10,162 bases of DNA, taken from contig JACVQG010000022.1 of assembly GCA_015661045.1 (NCBI GenBank), positions 1 to 10,162 of the forward strand, given 5' to 3'. The first letter of the stretch is position 1, and each line of letters opens with the position of its first letter. A program made the translations under genes and the position numbers. Origin of the DNA: Dehalococcoidia bacterium. Its GTDB lineage: Bacteria; Chloroflexota; Dehalococcoidia; JACVQG01. Under the pieces are notes generated by a model. It did not search any database. It was not told the origin of the DNA and saw only the letters and a program-made list of their open reading frames with translations. Shown one piece after another: positions 1 through 5,467 of the stretch.

Positions 1-7
1 ATTCCAT
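1..7 (-). CDS. 5' end of a divergent gene, cut by window edge
   Basis: Read on the - strand, an ATG occupies positions 7-5 and is followed by GAA. A perfect AGGAGG Shine-Dalgarno sequence lies at 18-13, five bases before the ATG. A promoter with a consensus TATAAT lies further upstream on the same strand (65-60), giving a leader of about 45 bases. The correct order and spacing of promoter, ribosome site and start codon make a real divergent gene likely. Only two codons are visible, so its product cannot be guessed. Confidence 0.6.
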
Positions 8-59
8 TCTGTCCTCCTGGTTACTGAAACTTAATCGAACCTGGACTTGACACGGGGGT

Positions 60-88
60 ATTATAGACGAAAGTTGCACCAGAAACAA
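60..88 (-). promoter_or_regulatory. sigma70-type promoter for the divergent left gene
   Basis: On the - strand a consensus -10 TATAAT (65-60) is preceded, after exactly 17 bases, by TTGTTT (88-83), which matches the -35 consensus TTGACA at its first three bases. Transcription would start near 53 and run left to the ATG at 7. The perfect -10 and ideal spacing carry the call, and the -35 is weak. Confidence 0.55.
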
Positions 89-100
89 TTGTCCGGCACA

Positions 101-130
101 TTGACCAGTTATCCTATCAGGTAGTAGAAT
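101..130 (+). promoter_or_regulatory. sigma70-type promoter for the nuclease/DUF2283 pair
   Basis: TTGACC (101-106, 5 of 6 matches to the -35 consensus) is followed after 18 bases by TAGAAT (125-130, 5 of 6 matches to the -10). Transcription would start near 137 and read into the short ORFs at 157-326 and then the nuclease-like gene at 323. It lies back to back with the - strand promoter, with only 12 bases between the two -35 elements. Confidence 0.5.
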
Positions 131-156
131 CATCTTACATGATAAGGGGAAAAGAA

Positions 157-326
157 ATGCTTAACGGAGTAGATAAAGATGGGCCAGCGCCTTGAGCTAG
201 TATTACTGCTTGAAACTGGTGGCCGCACTGGGGGCGCCGGAAGAAGTGAGTATCAAGCAGATACCGAAGGAGCTACAAGCACCCGGATACTTGAGAACAA
301 CCTCCAATGTGGGGGCTGGTGAATGA
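157..326 (+). other. leader with short overlapping ORFs, possibly a decayed gene
   Basis: No established gene is recognised here. An AAGGGGA ribosome-site match (144-150) sits six bases before an ATG at 157, but that frame stops after 12 codons (157-195). A second ATG at 179 opens 47 codons ending at 322. In a third frame, 210-326 (TTG or GTG start) is open for 38 codons with a protein-like composition that includes ALGAPEEVSIKQIPKEL, and it ends in TGA overlapping the next gene's ATG at 323. Two readings are possible: a gene broken by frameshifts, or a leader peptide arrangement coupling translation to the nuclease gene. The 316 bases between 7 and 323 otherwise hold only the two promoters. 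Confidence 0.25.
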
Positions 327-634
327 TCCTCGTAAAGTCAAAGAACGGTGTTCCTATACGACTGACACAGGAACGGTGGGGTCACATCGCTAGGAGACAT
401 CCGGAAATGGAAAACCAGCGTGAGAAGGTTTTGGAGACCTTAAGTGCCCCTGACATGGTACAGCAGGGTGACCTGGATACTCTAATAGCAGTAAAGTTAT
501 ATACTGAAACCCCGCTGTCAGAAAAGTATTTAATTGCGGTTTACCGGGAAACCAGTGAAGCGGATGGATTTGTACTGACAGCTTACTTTACAAATACGCC
601 ATCCGAGAGGAGAAAAGTATTGTGGAAACGTTAA
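323..634 (+). CDS. PBECR2-type RNase-like protein, putative toxin
   Basis: A 103-residue protein resembling the PBECR2 group (phage-Barnase-EndoU-ColicinE5/D-RelE-like nuclease fold). Visible family hallmarks are 'LTQERWGHIARRHPE' at 14-28, with candidate catalytic H21 and H26, and the 'GFVLTAYFT' strand at 82-90, followed by a short basic tail ending VLWKR. Length is normal for a single-domain member. Such proteins are often encoded next to small antitoxin-like partners. Here the next gene, a DUF2283 protein, overlaps its 3' end by 13 bases, which fits a co-translated pair. The ATG at 323 has only a poor ribosome site (GGGGG near 311). It overlaps the stop of an upstream short ORF as ATGA, so coupled translation is possible. 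RNase activity is inferred from family likeness; cellular target unknown. Confidence 0.65.
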   Translation: MILVKSKNGVPIRLTQERWGHIARRHPEMENQREKVLETLSAPDMVQQGDLDTLIAVKLYTETPLSEKYLIAVYRETSEADGFVLTAYFTNTPSERRKVLWKR

Positions 635-858
635 ATATTCTGGAGAAAAAGGAGGAAATCAACTGGGAATACGACAAAGAGGCTGATGTACTCTATATAA
701 GCATCGGCGAACCCGGGAAAGCTGTAGGGTTGGATGTCGGTGAGGGGGTTATAGTGCGTTATGACGAAAAAAAACGGGATGTAGTCGGCCTGACTATTAT
801 AGGGGTAAAACAAAGGAGTCTCATGGCATTGATGGGAGAAACACGGAAAAGCTCTTAG
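622..858 (+). CDS. DUF2283 domain protein, putative antitoxin
   Basis: A 78-residue protein with the DUF2283 core: 'YDKEADVLYISIGEP' at 17-31, a short turn, then 'DVGEGVIVRYDEKKRDVVGLTII' spread over 38-60. DUF2283 proteins are small beta-rich proteins, commonly found beside toxin-like or nuclease-like small ORFs, and their biochemistry is not established. The GTG start at 622 lies inside the preceding gene, in another frame, with AGGAG at 608-612 nine bases upstream. There is no in-frame ATG until far into the domain, so the GTG is well supported. The tail after 62 is polar and ends ETRKSS. An antitoxin role is inferred only from the overlap with the nuclease-like gene. A second DUF2283 protein without such a partner lies at 5191-5418. 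Confidence 0.75.
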   Translation: METLNILEKKEEINWEYDKEADVLYISIGEPGKAVGLDVGEGVIVRYDEKKRDVVGLTIIGVKQRSLMALMGETRKSS

Positions 859-867
859 CCTATGAAT

Positions 868-897
868 GTCAATAATCTAAGGTAGTATAGTCAATAA
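868..897 (+). repeat. 8-bp direct repeat GTCAATAA, 22-bp period
   Basis: GTCAATAA occurs at 868-875 and again at 890-897, a centre-to-centre distance of 22 bases or about two helical turns. It lies in the 88-base gap before the LemA gene. A direct repeat with this phasing could be a binding site for a tandem regulator, but I see no convincing promoter in the gap and chance is possible. Confidence 0.25.
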
Positions 898-936
898 GTT
901 CTAGCACTGAAATTTTGTACTCAATTTCGTTCAAAC

Positions 937-949
937 GGAGGTAATTTTG
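937..949 (+). promoter_or_regulatory. ribosome site that fixes a TTG start for LemA
   Basis: GGAGGT (937-942) lies four bases before TTG (947-949). The first in-frame ATG falls about 70 codons later, inside the conserved LemA domain and after the membrane anchor, so the TTG must be the start. Confidence 0.7.
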
Positions 950-1522
950 AAAGCTCGAACTGGTTGTCTTATTGGTATTGGCGTTGTTATCCTCTTCATC
1001 CTGATAGTCGGTGGGATTTTCTGGGGAAATTACAATTCGCTGGTCACCAAATCACAGTCCATAGACGCCCAATGGGCCCAGGTAGAAACCCAATATCAGC
1101 GCCGCTATGATCTCATTCCTAACCTGGTCAACTCAGTAAAGGGTATCATGGCACAGGAACAAGCAGTTTTCAGCCAGATTGCCGAAGCCCGGACCAAATA
1201 TGCCGGAGCTAAAACTACAGATGAGAAAGCTATCGCCAGTACTGGTATGGACTCTGCGATAGCACGTTTGCTGGTGATTATGGAGAACTACCCACAGTTA
1301 CGGTCTGTAGAAACCGTAACCCAGTTGATGGATGAGCTTTCCGGCACCGAAAACCGCATCAGCGTCGAGCGAAGGCGGTACAATACTGTCGTACAGGAAT
1401 ACAACACCAGCATAAAAAAAGTGCCTACGAATCTCATAGCGTCTATGTTTAATTTTAATGAAAAGGAATACTTTAAATCAGTATCAGGGGCTGACCAGGT
1501 ACCTAAAGTAGATTTTAAATGA
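947..1522 (+). CDS. lemA: LemA family membrane protein
   Basis: A 191-residue LemA-family protein, the usual length for the family. Residues 8-26 form one hydrophobic helix after a short basic N-terminus (MKARTG). The LemA signature follows at about 43-65, including 'QRRYDLIPNLV' at 51-61. The rest is a charged, mostly helical domain expected to sit outside the membrane (N-in, C-out), ending near 'EKEYFKSVSGADQVPKVDFK'. Biochemical function of LemA proteins is not established. They are repeatedly encoded beside TPM-domain (YgcG-like) proteins, as here, where the stop overlaps the next gene's ATG (ATGA at 1519-1522), indicating translational coupling. Start is TTG with a strong GGAGGT site. 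Family assignment is secure; role is likely in envelope maintenance by family inference only. Confidence 0.9.
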   Translation: MKARTGCLIGIGVVILFILIVGGIFWGNYNSLVTKSQSIDAQWAQVETQYQRRYDLIPNLVNSVKGIMAQEQAVFSQIAEARTKYAGAKTTDEKAIASTGMDSAIARLLVIMENYPQLRSVETVTQLMDELSGTENRISVERRRYNTVVQEYNTSIKKVPTNLIASMFNFNEKEYFKSVSGADQVPKVDFK

Positions 1523-2409
1523 AACAAGCTTTTCCGGCTTTTATTTTAGTTTGTATCCTTTTCGGTCTTATAACCGGCCCTGCTTTAGCTCAAAGCTTCC
1601 CACGCCCATTAGGTTGGGTCAGTGATTTTGCCGGTATACTTTCCGCCGATACCATATCACAACTGGAAAACCGTCTCTCTATACTGGAAAAAGATACTTC
1701 AGCCGAAGTGGCGGTAGTTACCGTCAATGACCTTGATAGCTACAGCATCGAAGGATACGCCGCCGAGCTTTTCGTGGATTGGAACATCGGCAAAAAAGGT
1801 AAAGATAACGGCGTGCTTTTTATCATATCGCCAAAAACTTCCGACATTCGAATAGAAGTCGGTTACGGTCTGGAGCCGGTTATCACCGACGGCCGGGCCG
1901 GGCGAATACTCGATAAAGAAGTAATACCTTATTTAAAACGGGGCGATTTCGATAGGGGAATAGAAGCCGGGGTGCTGGCAATTGAAGGCTATATTCGGGA
2001 CGGAACTCCTCCCTCAGTCGTAGAAGAAAACCCTGTCCAAAGTATTCTCAGCGGATTCAAACTTCCGTTTTACATTCTCGTTATACTCGGATTTATCAGC
2101 ATATATATGTTAGGTTTTATGGCAAGAACCAAGAGCATCTGGTTAGGAGGAATCTGGGGCATAATAGTTGGCCTGGTGTTAGGATTTGGCTTTGGCACAG
2201 TGTTATGGTTAATTTTACTACCCCTGGGGTTAGGCTTTTTCGGATTACTCTTCGATATAGCCCTCTCAAGCAACTATCGCGGGAGAAGCAACAACGGCCA
2301 ACCTACCGGTTGGTTTCCCAGTGGAGGCGGTTTCAGAGGGTCGGGAGGGGGTTTCGGGGGATTCGGTGGGGGTAGTTCGGGTGGCGGCGGCGCCAGCAGG
2401 AAATGGTAA
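1519..2409 (+). CDS. TPM-domain (YgcG-like) membrane protein with glycine-rich tail
   Basis: A 296-residue protein. An N-terminal signal peptide (about 1-24, hydrophobic core then ALA before Q25) leads into a TPM domain at about 33-160. Recognisable family segments are 'GWVSDFAGILSADTISQLE' (32-50), 'GKKGKDNGVLFIISP' (91-105), 'IRIEVGYGLEPVITDGRAGRI' split across 110-130, and 'VIPYLKRGDFDRGI' (135-148). Hydrophobic segments near 182-201, 207-224 and 226-247 should span the membrane. The end is almost pure Gly/Ser (268-292) finishing ASRKW, typical of the YgcG type. TPM domains have been linked to photosystem II repair in plants and acid phosphatase activity, but bacterial roles remain unclear. 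The gene overlaps lemA by four bases, so the two products are probably made together and act together in the membrane. Confidence 0.85.
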   Translation: MKQAFPAFILVCILFGLITGPALAQSFPRPLGWVSDFAGILSADTISQLENRLSILEKDTSAEVAVVTVNDLDSYSIEGYAAELFVDWNIGKKGKDNGVLFIISPKTSDIRIEVGYGLEPVITDGRAGRILDKEVIPYLKRGDFDRGIEAGVLAIEGYIRDGTPPSVVEENPVQSILSGFKLPFYILVILGFISIYMLGFMARTKSIWLGGIWGIIVGLVLGFGFGTVLWLILLPLGLGFFGLLFDIALSSNYRGRSNNGQPTGWFPSGGGFRGSGGGFGGFGGGSSGGGGASRKW

Positions 2410-2424
2410 CCTTCGTATGCAAGC

Positions 2425-3168
2425 ATGGGTTCCTCCATATTCGGTCAGAGCGCCGGTCAATATGACCTTCCGAAGACGTGCCGTATGTTGAGACGCATGT
2501 TCAAACTGGAATTCAAACCGGCGGACTTGAAAAAGCCTACTGTTGTTATCTTAATCTTATCTAACCTGGTGCCTTTATACGGCGTCCTGTTCCTCGATTG
2601 GGAGGTCTTCCCCATCTTGCTGCTATTCTGGACAGAAAATATCATCATCGGAGTTTTCAACATTTTTAAAATGGCTATATGTTCCCCTGCCAGCCCTGGA
2701 CAGTGGGCAGCAAAGCTATTTTTAGTTCCCTTCTTCTCTGTCCACTATGGAATCTTTACGCTGGTGCACGGATTGTTTATTTACACGTTGTTCGGAGGAT
2801 TAATTATCAAGGAGACGGAAATTCCTGACCTGACCTTACTCCGGCAAATCACCGGAGGTTATAGTTTTACATTGGGATTTCTGTCTTTGTTTTTAAGCCA
2901 TGGTATCTCATTTGTAATCAACTATATCCACAAAGGGAAATACAAACAAGCCAATCTAAACAACCTTATGTGGCAGCCTTATGGGCGGGTAGTAATATTG
3001 CACCTTACCATTATCTTTGGCGGAATGTTGGTATCAGCCCTTGGGTCGCCAACCGGGGGACTGATATTACTGGTAGTGCTGAAGATGGCAATTGACGCCC
3101 TGTCCCACCTTAAGTTGCATGCCGGAAATAGTCCCAATGTCCCCAAATCCGGTTTAGCAACGGGCTAA
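2425..3168 (+). CDS. DUF6498-like multi-pass membrane protein
   Basis: A 247-residue, very hydrophobic protein. Predicted helices lie near 39-57, 60-82 (with 'FWTENIIIGVFNIFKM' at 68-83), 98-126, 146-168, 188-206 and 209-224. Conserved-looking polar residues sit inside or beside the helices: E71 and N72, 'FFSVHYGIFTLVHG' (103-116), 'SHGISFVINY' (158-167) and 'DALSHLK' (224-230). This pattern matches DUF6498 proteins, which have no known function. The start is uncertain: ATG 2425 has no clear ribosome site, and ATGs at 2485 or 2497 (MFKLEFKPADL) would give a tighter N-terminus. It lies 15 bases after the TPM gene, so it probably shares the lemA transcript. The His, Glu and Asn residues could be catalytic or metal-binding within the membrane, but this is speculative. 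Confidence 0.7.
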   Translation: MGSSIFGQSAGQYDLPKTCRMLRRMFKLEFKPADLKKPTVVILILSNLVPLYGVLFLDWEVFPILLLFWTENIIIGVFNIFKMAICSPASPGQWAAKLFLVPFFSVHYGIFTLVHGLFIYTLFGGLIIKETEIPDLTLLRQITGGYSFTLGFLSLFLSHGISFVINYIHKGKYKQANLNNLMWQPYGRVVILHLTIIFGGMLVSALGSPTGGLILLVVLKMAIDALSHLKLHAGNSPNVPKSGLATG

Positions 3169-3221
3169 CTGCCCCACCCGTATTTTGGATCTCTAACCCT
3201 TTTACTAGCAATCTAAAGATG

Positions 3222-3315
3222 TTTTGGACGATTATAAACAAGGTTAACATATTGATTGACTACCTATGGTAATTGCTGTAAACTAGCGCCGTATCTGGGG
3301 TTAATACGTCCAAAA
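3222..3315 (+). repeat. 9-bp inverted repeat flanking the CoA-transferase promoter
   Basis: TTTTGGACG (3222-3230) and its exact reverse complement CGTCCAAAA (3307-3315) have centres 85 bases apart, close to eight turns of DNA. The promoter at 3256-3284 lies almost exactly midway. A related partial copy, TTTTGGA, sits at 3183-3189. The upstream half precedes the predicted transcription start, so this is unlikely to be an RNA hairpin from that promoter. A two-site operator is plausible. Confidence 0.4.
3256..3284 (+). promoter_or_regulatory. sigma70-type promoter of the CoA-transferase operon
   Basis: TTGACT (3256-3261, 5 of 6 matches to the -35) and TAAACT (3279-3284, 4 of 6 to the -10) are separated by exactly 17 bases. 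Transcription would start near 3291, leaving a leader of about 45 bases before the ATG at 3337. This is the best promoter-like match in the 168-base gap, which holds no gene. Confidence 0.55.
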
Positions 3316-3336
3316 TAACTTGAGAGGAAAGGACTT

Positions 3337-4257
3337 ATGCCAACTGAAATAGCTCAGCCAACCCGGCGCTCGAAGCTGGTCAGCGTGGAGGAGGCTGTTA
3401 AAGTCATCCACGATGATATGTATATAGCAATTGCGGGACATCTCTTTTCCAACAAACCCAGCCATCTAGTCAGACAAATAGCCAAAAAGCGGGTAAAAAA
3501 CCTTACAGTGTCCACCTCACCTTATGCCTCTTACGATATTGACCTGTTGATAGGCGCTGGCTGCATTAAAAAGACTATCTGCGGCAATGTAGGCTTCGAA
3601 TACATGGGTCTGGCTCCCAACTACCGTAACGTCTGCCAGAAGGGACTTATCGAAGCAGCGCTGGGTGATGAGGCTACAATTATCGGGGCATATATGGCCT
3701 CGGTAGAGGGTATCCCTTACCATCCTATTACTTCGATTAGAGGCAGTGATGTCCTCAAGATGACTACCCTGGCTAAAGAATATATTGGCCCTTACGGAGA
3801 TAAACTTATCGCTGTAAAAGCCCTTTCTCCTGAGATCTGCATCATCCACGCCCAGGAGAGCGATGAATATGGCAACATAAGATTCAAAGGCCCTATCTAT
3901 TTCGATATTATCATGGCTAAAGCCTCTAAAAAGATTATTGTAAGTGTGGATGAGCTAGTGAGCAATCAGAAGGTCCGCTCCGAGCCGTGGAGGACCAGTA
4001 TACCCGGCTTCAAGGTGGATATGGTAGTGCATCTCCCGTATGGGGCCCACCCCTGCCTGAGCACCGGCCTCTACGACCATGACGAGGAGCATATCAAAGA
4101 TTACATTAACCGGGGCAGGCAGAGCCTGAGTGGTGGAAACACAAGCCCTTATCAGGAATATCTGCGGAAATATGTTGACGAGCCGGTGGACATATACGAT
4201 TACATTGAAAGAGCAGGGGGCTTCAAGCACATGCAAACCCTGAGGAGGCTGCCGTGA
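3337..4257 (+). CDS. CoA-transferase family I subunit A (GctA/IpdA-like)
   Basis: A 306-residue alpha subunit of a class I CoA-transferase-like enzyme, about the length of glutaconate CoA-transferase A and IpdA. The N-terminal 'VEEAVKVIHDDMYIAIAG' (17-34) is followed by the oxyanion-loop region with N39 and P41, which replaces the usual GG-F-x-G-x-P signature. 'GNVGFEYMGLAPNYR' (83-97) is the IpdA-like segment, with E88 a candidate functional acid. 'CIIHAQESDEYGNIRFKGP' (168-186) and 'ASKKIIVSVDELVS' (195-208) are standard family segments. The A/B pair should form a heterodimer or heterotetramer in the cytoplasm acting on acyl-CoA. Start ATG has AGAGG (3323-3327) upstream. Its stop overlaps the B gene start (GTGA). 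Transfer versus hydrolysis is judged from subunit B, which favours hydrolysis or C-C cleavage. Substrate unknown. Confidence 0.85.
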   Translation: MPTEIAQPTRRSKLVSVEEAVKVIHDDMYIAIAGHLFSNKPSHLVRQIAKKRVKNLTVSTSPYASYDIDLLIGAGCIKKTICGNVGFEYMGLAPNYRNVCQKGLIEAALGDEATIIGAYMASVEGIPYHPITSIRGSDVLKMTTLAKEYIGPYGDKLIAVKALSPEICIIHAQESDEYGNIRFKGPIYFDIIMAKASKKIIVSVDELVSNQKVRSEPWRTSIPGFKVDMVVHLPYGAHPCLSTGLYDHDEEHIKDYINRGRQSLSGGNTSPYQEYLRKYVDEPVDIYDYIERAGGFKHMQTLRRLP

Positions 4258-5069
4258 CCACTCAACAAGTTAGAAAAGACTCGGATAAAGGCTATACGTG
4301 GGCAGAGCAGATGGTGGTAGTGCTGGCGCGGGAACTCAGGAGCGACGATGTGGTAATTGTGGGCGGCGCCCGCCACGACATCCCCTTTGGAGCCGCCATG
4401 CTGGCCAAGATGCTATATGTACCGGACATGACCCTTTTGACCACCGGGCAATTTGTAAATCCCCCAATGCTTCCTCTGGAATACAGCGGCCACACTACCG
4501 TTCTGTTCAGCAAAGAGGCTGATGCTCTGTTCGGTGGATATGAAGTCTTCGAAATATCAGAAACAGGACTCAGTGTGTTCTTCTATGGCGGTTTGCAGAT
4601 TGATAAATACGGCAACTCCAACATGCATTTTATCGGCGACCCGAAAAATCCGACCGTTCGCGGCCCGGGGTTGGTCAACATCTCGTTCTCGGTAACCGCC
4701 GGCAGGACTTATCTCTTCCCGGTATGGCATAACAAACGGACTTTTGTGGATAAGGTAGATTTTGTATCGGCGGTAGGCCACCTTCAGGGGGGCGACAGCC
4801 GGAAGAATGCCGGTATCGAGACCGGTGGGCCTGTCCTCTGTGTTTCACCTCTGGGTGTATTCGATTTCGAGGAAAAGACCAAACATATGCGGGTGAAGTC
4901 TATCCACGAGTGGGTTACCCGCGAAGATATAATTGAAAATACCGGTTTTGAGCCGAGGTGGCCTAAAAAAGTGGCCGTTACTAAGCCGCCTACAAAGGAC
5001 GAGCTGGAATTGTTGCACACCAGGATTGACCCGCATGGCATTTTCAAAGGGCTTTCAGGGAGGCTATAA
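4254..5069 (+). CDS. CoA-transferase family I subunit B, lacks catalytic Glu (IpdB-like)
   Basis: A 271-residue beta subunit. It opens with 'YTWAEQMVVVLARELRSDD' (14-32) and 'VVIVGGARHDIPFGAAMLA' (33-51). The strand that in true class I CoA-transferases ends in the nucleophilic glutamate (E-x-G) here reads 'MTLLTTGQF' (59-67), with Thr in place of Glu. IpdB, part of a cholesterol ring-cleaving CoA hydrolase, also lacks this Glu. Later segments 'DKYGNSNMHFIGDP' (113-126 region), 'VRGPGLVNISFS' and 'ENTGFE' near the C-terminus fit the family. The GTG start is supported by GAGGAGG (4242-4248) inside the end of subunit A and by the four-base overlap. I infer a hydrolase or lyase acting on a keto-acyl-CoA, possibly from a ring compound. 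A plain CoA-transferase annotation would probably be misleading. Confidence 0.85.
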   Translation: MTTQQVRKDSDKGYTWAEQMVVVLARELRSDDVVIVGGARHDIPFGAAMLAKMLYVPDMTLLTTGQFVNPPMLPLEYSGHTTVLFSKEADALFGGYEVFEISETGLSVFFYGGLQIDKYGNSNMHFIGDPKNPTVRGPGLVNISFSVTAGRTYLFPVWHNKRTFVDKVDFVSAVGHLQGGDSRKNAGIETGGPVLCVSPLGVFDFEEKTKHMRVKSIHEWVTREDIIENTGFEPRWPKKVAVTKPPTKDELELLHTRIDPHGIFKGLSGRL

Positions 5070-5190
5070 GCCATCAAAACGTCTTTTCCAGGTAGAATAA
5101 TGCTCCAATGAAGCCAATTAGTTTGTCCAGTCATGCACGTTTACAGATACTGTTGCGGGGCGCTGAGGAGTCCGAGGAGGTACACGCTAT

Positions 5191-5418
5191 ATGAAAATAC
5201 AATATGATGCAAAGGTAGATGCCCTGTACATCGAATTCCGCCCTTTATCCCCGGGTACCGCTGAAAACCGCACTTTGAGTGAAGATGTCATAGCTAACTA
5301 TGGGCCAGATGGAAAGATAGCCGGCCTGGAGATACTCGATGCAAGCGTGCTTCTTGGTGAAGAAATAAAACGACTCGTAGTTGAAGTTACCCCTGCTTTG
5401 AGTGGCAAGACCAATTGA
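5191..5418 (+). CDS. orphan DUF2283 domain protein
   Basis: A 75-residue single-domain DUF2283 protein. The core 'MKIQYDAKVDALYIEFRP' (1-18) and 'NRTLSEDVIANYGPDGKIAG' (27-46), followed by 'LEILDAS' (47-53), match the same fold as the protein at 622-858, although the two share little else. A strong ribosome site (GAGGAGGT, 5174-5181) precedes the ATG by nine bases. The 121-base gap before it shows no gene and no clear promoter, so it is probably read through from the CoA-transferase genes. Unlike the first DUF2283 protein it has no nuclease-like partner: its neighbours are metabolic. This argues that the domain is not purely an antitoxin. Function unknown. Confidence 0.75.
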   Translation: MKIQYDAKVDALYIEFRPLSPGTAENRTLSEDVIANYGPDGKIAGLEILDASVLLGEEIKRLVVEVTPALSGKTN

Positions 5419-5467
5419 ACGAACACCATCATGGAAACACTTGAAACCTAACTGCAGGAGATGATAA

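Noticed and set aside
47..64. Perfect TTGACA (47-52) followed by TATTAT (59-64) on the + strand
   Set aside because: The spacing is only six bases, far from 17. The TATTAT is the shadow of the - strand TATAAT, and the real + strand promoter match is at 101-130.
3160..3186. Possible terminator after the DUF6498 gene (ACGGG ... CCCGT then ATTTT)
   Set aside because: The stem is only five pairs with a 12-base loop, and the T-run is short, so it is too weak to call.
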